Source: an uncultured Lachnospiraceae bacterium (GTDB lineage: Bacteria > Bacillota > Clostridia > Lachnospirales > Lachnospiraceae). Taken from it: a DNA stretch of 25,452 nucleotides. The notes under the pieces were generated by a model, which worked only from the letters and a program-made list of their open reading frames with translations, had not been told where the DNA came from and ran no database searches. The translations under genes and the position numbers were made by a program. The stretch lies in assembly GCA_910585635.1 (NCBI GenBank), contig CAJUFE010000070.1:1-25452 (forward strand), given 5' to 3'. Shown here in pieces: positions 21,810-25,452 of this stretch. Position 1 is the first letter of the stretch. Each line of letters starts with the position of its first letter.

Positions 21810-22592
21810 TCAGTGAGGAGCCGTACGGTTTAGAGCATTGGATCTCATATCTCTATACAGATCCCGGCATGAGCCACAGTCTTCTAAGTGCGCCTGGATG
21901 TCCGCGTCCGTCTCTTGGCTGGTCTTGCCCTGGATGTAGGCGGATAGCAGATCATGCACCACCGCGCATTGCAGTGGCTGTACATCGTCGCTCTGGGGCT
22001 TGCTGCCGTCGTTCAGTGGCCTGCTGTCGCCTGGTCTGCCTTTGTCTTGCGGCCTGTCACTGCCCTGAGGCCTGCCGTCGGTCCCTGATCTGTCATCATC
22101 CTGTAGTCCGCTTCCATCTCCACCCTGCCCGTTCCCGGCCTTGAGCAGGAGCAGCTGCTTGTCCAGCAGGAAGGGGAGGGGGAGCAGGAGCAGGCAGAGG
22201 AGCAGGGGGTAAAAAAGGGAGAGCATGGCCACGATAGTGTCCAAAAGGAGCCAGACCATGCCCTCTTCCAGGCGGGGGCCGATGGACAGGGAGCGCCAGC
22301 TGTTGATCGTCCCGATCAGGAAGCACAGTCCTCCGGAAAGGAGGGCGGTAAACATCACCATCCGGACCGTCTGGAGGCTTTCCTCATACTGCTCTTGGGA
22401 CGCGCCCTTTTTGCCGAAGGCCATAAGGAAGCTCCTCCCAAAAGCGGAAAAGGACTTGGTGCAGAGCAAGACCAAGATACAGGGAGCCAGGATATAGATC
22501 CCGGTGATCCGGTCGATAAAGTCCATGGGGGAACGGCCGATCCCGCTCAGGATATAGCCCAAGATCCCCACCAGATAAAGTGCGTAGAACAT
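21810..22592 (-). CDS. MotA/TolQ-like membrane protein with C-terminal anti-sigma zinc finger
   Basis: A 260-residue protein of unusual make-up. Residues 1-145 are membrane: helices near 3-18, 30-47, 78-96 and 113-145. SPMDFIDRITGIYIL and the segment from ALLSGGLCFLIGTI to LLLLPLPFLL recall MotA/TolQ/ExbB proton-channel subunits, a tentative likeness. Residues 152-205 are a hydrophilic Asp/Gly/Pro-rich linker. Residues 209-246 form a zf-HC2-type domain (C209, then H235-x3-C239-x2-C242) very like that at the N-terminus of the neighbouring anti-sigma protein (CAVVHDLLSAYIQG versus CCIIKDLLPSYIEG). The domain order is the reverse of normal anti-sigma factors. AGGAG before ATG 22592 sets the start; the open frame extends to 22664 without a site. 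It is the third gene of the sigma operon, 97 bases after the second. Confidence 0.65.
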   Translation of the reverse strand: MFYALYLVGILGYILSGIGRSPMDFIDRITGIYILAPCILVLLCTKSFSAFGRSFLMAFGKKGASQEQYEESLQTVRMVMFTALLSGGLCFLIGTINSWRSLSIGPRLEEGMVWLLLDTIVAMLSLFYPLLLCLLLLPLPFLLDKQLLLLKAGNGQGGDGSGLQDDDRSGTDGRPQGSDRPQDKGRPGDSRPLNDGSKPQSDDVQPLQCAVVHDLLSAYIQGKTSQETDADIQAHLEDCGSCRDLYRDMRSNALNRTAPH

Positions 22593-22689
22593 CGTTTTTC
22601 TCCTTCCTATTTTTCGGACCGGTGTTTTGCTGATACCCGGCAGTCCATCTTCCCGGCCTGGCACAAGGCCTTTCTGCTATGCCATCAGA

Positions 22690-23706
22690 TCAGTCCATCC
22701 CCTGCCACACCAGGATCCCATCCTCCTTCAGGGCGTCAAAGGCCGAGTCGGAAAGCTTTTCCATCCGGCGGCTGTCCACGGGCAGATAGTAGATCTCGGT
22801 CCACATGGGCGTATACTCGGCCATCCACAGCCGCTGCCCATAGATATCGCCGGTGGAGGTCATCCGGTTCAGATGGGCGGGGAACAGCCGGTCCCAGAGG
22901 GTCCTGGTATAGCAGTAGTAGACCAGGCGGACAGCCTCCCCGTCCCGCCAGATCGTCCGGCCGCTGGAACTGAGGTCATCCCACTGGGCCGGCTGGGTCA
23001 CCACCAGGCGCACCAGGCTGATCGTATCCTGGGGGGGCGGGTCCGTGGCCTGAGAGTGCGGATCAGTGGCCTGAGAGTGCGGGTCCGTGGCCTGAGAGTG
23101 CGGGTCCGTGGCCTGAGAGTGCGGGTCCGTGGCCTGAGAGGGCGGATCTGTGGCCTGGGAGAGCGGATCTGTGGCCTGAGAGGGCGAGTCCGTGGCCTGG
23201 GAGAGCGGGTCCGTGGCCTTGGAGAGCGGGTCCGTGACCTGAGGAGGCGGATCTGTGGCCTGAGGGAGTGGGTCCGTGACCTGGGGAGTCGGATCCGCGG
23301 CCTGGTGAGTGGTATGCGCCAAGCTGCCCACATCCTCCCACTGGGTGGTGCCAAAGCGGTGGACCACCGGAGCCGCCTGATAGACCTCCGTGGTCATGCA
23401 GGATGGATCATAAGGGATGGGTGTGCGGACATTTTTTAATAAGACCACCAGGCCCGCCAAAAGAGCGCAGGTCAGGAGGGCAACGACGGCATACTGTTCC
23501 CACAGCCGTCTGCGCAGGCTTTTTAAAAGATCCACACGGCGGCCTGCCATTTTCGGTGTCTGGGGGATATCTGCCGACATCAGCTCATAGGCTCTGCGGC
23601 AGTCCGCACAGCCCTCCAGATGGGCCCGGATCTCCACATTGGCTTCCTCACTGGTCAGGCCCTCGATATAGCTGGGCAGCAGGTCTTTGATGATGCAGCA
23701 TTTCAT
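22690..23706 (-). CDS. membrane anti-sigma factor with zinc finger and heptapeptide repeats
   Basis: A 338-residue single-pass membrane protein. Residues 1-45 are a zf-HC2 zinc-binding anti-sigma domain (C3/C4, H29-x3-C33-x2-C36), which should hold the sigma factor in the cytoplasm. A membrane helix covers about 72-92 (YAVVALLTCALLAGLVVLL). The extracytoplasmic part has a Ser/Pro/Gln/Asp-rich stalk at 137-228 made of 13 heptapeptides, then a folded C-terminal domain (229-338) with WDDLSSSGRTIWRDGEAVRLVYY that I do not recognise. The ATG overlaps the sigma stop (ATGA), so the two are translationally coupled. The C-terminal domain presumably senses an envelope signal that releases sigma; that is inference from family knowledge. 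Confidence 0.85.
   Translation of the reverse strand: MKCCIIKDLLPSYIEGLTSEEANVEIRAHLEGCADCRRAYELMSADIPQTPKMAGRRVDLLKSLRRRLWEQYAVVALLTCALLAGLVVLLKNVRTPIPYDPSCMTTEVYQAAPVVHRFGTTQWEDVGSLAHTTHQAADPTPQVTDPLPQATDPPPQVTDPLSKATDPLSQATDSPSQATDPLSQATDPPSQATDPHSQATDPHSQATDPHSQATDPHSQATDPPPQDTISLVRLVVTQPAQWDDLSSSGRTIWRDGEAVRLVYYCYTRTLWDRLFPAHLNRMTSTGDIYGQRLWMAEYTPMWTEIYYLPVDSRRMEKLSDSAFDALKEDGILVWQGMD
23023..23298 (-). repeat. 21-bp tandem repeat encoding 13 heptapeptides
   Basis: Within the anti-sigma gene, the consensus heptapeptide TDPxSQA is repeated about 13 times (residues 137-228). Four consecutive units are identical at the protein level (TDPHSQA, residues 193-220) and almost identical in DNA, a sign of recent slippage expansion. 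The left-hand units vary more (PLPQA, PPPQV, PLSKA). The unit is a multiple of three, so copy number can change without a frameshift and would alter the length of the extracytoplasmic stalk. Confidence 0.9.
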
Positions 23707-24194
23707 GGTGTATCCTCCACCTCCAGTCTTTCCATCATTTTTTTCTTAGCCCGGTAGAATGTGACCCTGGCCCAGTTCTCGCTCTTTCCCAGGATCTCTC
23801 CGATCTCCCCGAAGGAAAATTCCCCAGTCAGGCGCATGTAGACCACCTCCCGCATAGGCTCCGGCAGGGCATGGATCGCCTGATAGAGGGCCGTCTTTTC
23901 CATGTGCAGGAGTACGGCTTTTTCCGGTGAGCTCTCCCCTGGTATTTCTTCTGAAAGCTCCACCTGCCTCCCTTTGGACCGCTTCTCCAGCCATTGATAC
24001 CAGAGATGCCTGCCGATCTGACAGAGCCACACCGACAGCTTGCAGCTCCCGTCATAACGGCCGATCGTCCCCATGGCACGGAAAAAGGTCTCCTGTGTCA
24101 GCTCCTCCGCCAGATCCACGTCGTGGGAGAGGCTGAGCAGGTAGCGGTATACATCCTTCCCATGCTGCCGGTAGGCCTTCTCGATCGCATCCAC
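23703..24194 (-). CDS. ECF-type RNA polymerase sigma factor
   Basis: A 163-residue sigma-70 family factor of the extracytoplasmic-function class. Region 2 covers the first ~75 residues (DVYRYLLSLSHDVDLAEELTQETFFRAM, core polymerase and -10 contacts; KLSVWLCQIGRHLWYQWLEK). Region 4 covers about 105-160 (ALYQAIHALPEPMREVVYMRL, EFSFGEIGEILGKSENWARVTFYRAKKKM, -35 contacts). GTG 24194 is chosen as start: it follows AAGGAGGGG and gives the usual ECF beginning; ATG 24239 is an alternative with a poor site and would sit at the predicted transcript start. The stop overlaps the anti-sigma ATG. A putative autoregulated promoter lies upstream. Confidence 0.88.
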   Translation of the reverse strand: MDAIEKAYRQHGKDVYRYLLSLSHDVDLAEELTQETFFRAMGTIGRYDGSCKLSVWLCQIGRHLWYQWLEKRSKGRQVELSEEIPGESSPEKAVLLHMEKTALYQAIHALPEPMREVVYMRLTGEFSFGEIGEILGKSENWARVTFYRAKKKMMERLEVEDTP

Positions 24195-24245
24195 AGCAGT
24201 CCCCCTCCTTGTCCCTTGATCGCCTCTGCTGGTGTCCATCCTATA

Positions 24246-24272
24246 TATCCGAAAAAATGAGGCGGCGTTACA
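24246..24272 (-). promoter_or_regulatory. possible ECF-dependent autoregulated promoter
   Basis: On the minus strand TGTAAC (24272-24267) is followed after 15 bases by CGGATA (24251-24246). ECF promoters commonly have an AAC-containing -35 and a CG-type -10 with about this spacing. The transcript would begin near 24238, leaving some 44 bases before GTG 24194. A sigma-A style TATAAT at 24309-24304 (minus) could give basal transcription. Confidence 0.4.
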
Positions 24273-24309
24273 ATAAATATCGTTTTTTATCGCTTTTCTG
24301 TCCATTATA

Positions 24310-24728
24310 CAGGAGGGCTCGCTTTTTTGCCAGGAGAGAGAGCGTTTATAAGGCTGTATAGGCGACATGATGGCGGGTTGCTTTGCGATAGCTCTGCATA
24401 TAAATGGGAAGGGATGGGGACGATAGATCAAGAGAGGACCGTATCGAAGGATCTTAAGAGAGTCTCAGAGGATAGGCCAGGCGTGATCCTCCCGTTCATC
24501 AATAGGCGGATCAGTAAAGAAAAGATAAGAGATGATGACAGGTACAGCGCAGTTCCCTGCCAGAGAGCGATGTGAGAGCATCGGCTGCTCTTTACTATGG
24601 AAGCCCGCCGCCAGATATGCGGTATGCGTCCAGGTATACCAGATGTACCCGCCAGACCTTCATGTGTGGTGCGCGTTTGGCGTTGGGAACATGGAGGTTT
24701 GGCAGGGAGCTGTTCTATCCGACCGGCA
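24310..24728. other. intergenic stretch without a supported gene
   Basis: Between the sigma operon and the XRE gene several plus-strand frames are open but overlap one another and the antisense of the XRE repeat. None has a convincing ribosome binding site or a recognisable domain. A plus-strand frame around 24617-24770 (RCTRQTFMCGARLALGTW, FGRELFYPTGIKWQAG) reads somewhat protein-like and could be a remnant. I see no RNA gene here. Confidence 0.4.
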
Positions 24729-25139
24729 TCAAGTGGCAGGCGGGTCCTGGGATTTTGGTGATGCATCATGGCGGTCCGTCTCTTCCGGCGCCTTGTGGAT
24801 CGTCTCTGCCTCTTCCGGCGCCTTGTGGATCGTCTCTACCTCTTCCAGCGCCTTGTGGATCGTCTCTGCCTCTTCCGGCGCCTTGTGGATCGTCTCTGCC
24901 TCCTCCAGCGCCTTGTGGATCGTCTCTACCTCCTCCGGTGTCTCATGGACCACCTCCATCACCTCTTCCACAGAGCATCCTAAGATCGCGCACATCATCT
25001 CGATCGTATGGGTAGAAACATACATGTTCTTCTTCAGCCGCCCGATCTGTCCAGCGCTGACGCCATAGTACTTGATCAGGCGATACTGCGTGATATTTTT
25101 CTTCTGCATGGTCTCCCATAGCCGGTCATATCTTACCAT
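24729..25139 (-). CDS. XRE-type HTH regulator with decapeptide-repeat tail
   Basis: A 136-residue protein. Residues 1-65 are a compact Cro/C1-type HTH domain (YDRLWETMQKKNITQYRL, YYGVSAGQIGRLKKN, STHTIEMMCAILGCSVEEVMEVV), which in this family is normally the whole protein of about 65-70 residues. Residues 68-117 are five 10-residue repeats (PEEVETIHKA and variants) and the last 19 are polar. The tail is likely helical and highly charged, with no known function. GAGGTG five bases before ATG 25139 sets the start; the frame is open to an ATG at 25223, but that extension has no good ribosome binding site and is atypical of the family. No operon partner is visible. Confidence 0.8.
   Translation of the reverse strand: MVRYDRLWETMQKKNITQYRLIKYYGVSAGQIGRLKKNMYVSTHTIEMMCAILGCSVEEVMEVVHETPEEVETIHKALEEAETIHKAPEEAETIHKALEEVETIHKAPEEAETIHKAPEETDRHDASPKSQDPPAT
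24789..24938 (-). repeat. 30-bp tandem repeat encoding five decapeptides
   Basis: Five in-frame units encode xEExETIHKA, differing only in P or L at position 1 and A or V at position 4. The DNA units (plus-strand reading CTTGTGGATCGTCTC cores) are almost identical, so expansion is recent. The unit is a multiple of three and preserves the frame of the XRE gene. Confidence 0.9.
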
Positions 25140-25339
25140 TTTTTCACCTCTATCCATCCATTCTTCTGTCAACTTGCTCAGATCTATATTACTATCCGTA
25201 TCCGTAACCTGTATATTACCCATAAGTGGATAATATATGCATCGTATAACGGATGCGCCTCCAGATGCTAGTTGTCCTGCCTTATGACCGAAGAGCAGCC
25301 ATAAAGTATATTTTCTCGCCAGCTATATGATCGGGGGGA

Positions 25340-25373
25340 GGTTGAACCCTCCTATGGGTTGAACCCTCCTATG
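25340..25373. repeat. perfect 17-bp tandem duplication
   Basis: The 17-base unit GGTTGAACCCTCCTATG occurs twice without a gap (25340-25356, 25357-25373). The ACCCTCC part can pair with GGAGGGT at 25401-25407, so the duplication sits in the left arm of a potential stem. No gene is supported between 25140 and the window end. Confidence 0.7.
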
Positions 25374-25391
25374 ACTAGCGCCATCCGATAT

Positions 25392-25416
25392 GTAGCGGCG
25401 GGAGGGTCCTGTCATA
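25392..25416. repeat. dispersed GC-rich repeat, copy 2
   Basis: Matches 2539-2563 at all but about three positions (GTAGCGG, GGGAGGG, CCTGTCA in the same order). Here it is followed by a GGAACCCC that can pair with GGGTCC, forming a small hairpin. Likely a member of an interspersed palindromic repeat family in this genome; the two copies are the only evidence. Confidence 0.35.
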
Positions 25417-25452
25417 AAAGGAACCCCTTGAGGAACGCCGGCGCTTAGCGAG

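Noticed and set aside
23023..23298. Regularly spaced repeats that could suggest a CRISPR array
   Set aside because: Units are contiguous 21-mers without spacers and lie in frame within a coding sequence.
22627..23439. Long plus-strand frame with repeated RVRGLRVRVRGL-type residues
   Set aside because: It is the antisense reading of the heptapeptide repeat in the anti-sigma gene; the minus-strand frame has a zinc finger, membrane helix and coupled start.
24532..25068. Plus-strand frames with SSGALWIVSA or LPAPCGSSLP repeats
   Set aside because: These are shadows of the 30-bp repeat in the XRE gene on the other strand; no ribosome binding site or domain supports them.

Overview
The window looks like chromosome of an anaerobic Bacillota, most likely a Clostridia/Lachnospiraceae-type gut bacterium. 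The evidence is strong AGGAGG-type ribosome binding sites, sigma-A promoters of the TTGACA-N17-TATAAT type, mid-50s GC in the metabolic core with AT-rich flanks, and Clostridia-like gene families. No species call is possible from the sequence alone.

Layout. (1) 1-1700: AT-rich, with a type IV AbiE toxin-antitoxin pair behind a promoter flanked by two 23-bp inverted repeats. (2) 1860-8170: a small membrane protein (DUF2798-like) and a TetR gene on the minus strand, then a three-gene molybdenum hydroxylase operon (2Fe-2S, Mo and FAD subunits) on the plus strand. The TetR gene and the 2Fe-2S gene are both cut off at one shared point near 3150, so their 5' ends and the promoter between them are missing. 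(3) 8200-10400: a FIST-domain sensor and a soluble methyl-accepting chemotaxis protein with their own promoter and terminator. (4) 10687-14028: malic enzyme, class II fumarase and a second TetR, all on the minus strand. (5) 14150-20219: a second, intact copy of the hydroxylase operon, divergent from the second TetR, followed by a Crp/Fnr regulator. (6) 20220-21600: a 29-bp tandem repeat, a broken small gene, a second DUF2798-like gene and decayed sequence. (7) 21660-24280: a minus-strand operon of ECF sigma factor, repeat-bearing zinc-finger anti-sigma protein, and a MotA/TolQ-like membrane protein with a second zinc-finger (anti-sigma type) domain at its C-terminus. (8) 24729-25139: a small XRE regulator with a decapeptide-repeat tail.

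How the genes fit together. The two hydroxylase operons encode xanthine dehydrogenase/aldehyde oxidase-family enzymes. Their FAD subunits carry a complete GltD-like NAD(P)H oxidoreductase module nested inside the CO-dehydrogenase-type flavoprotein. Electrons from the molybdenum site could thus pass through 2Fe-2S centres and FAD to 4Fe-4S centres and a second flavin that reacts with NAD(P)H. The substrate is not evident. Fumarase and malic enzyme next door suggest, but do not prove, a pathway feeding C4 acids to pyruvate. FIST plus chemoreceptor could sense a related small molecule. Copy 2 has its promoter, small subunit and regulator intact. Copy 1 has lost the three N-terminal cysteines of its small subunit and its promoter, so it is silent, or borrows the other small subunit, or the junction is an assembly artefact.

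The most unusual points are the reciprocal truncation at ~3150, the nested flavoprotein fusion present twice, the MotA-like protein with an anti-sigma zinc finger, and three separate in-window expansions of tandem repeats (21-bp, 29-bp and 30-bp units).
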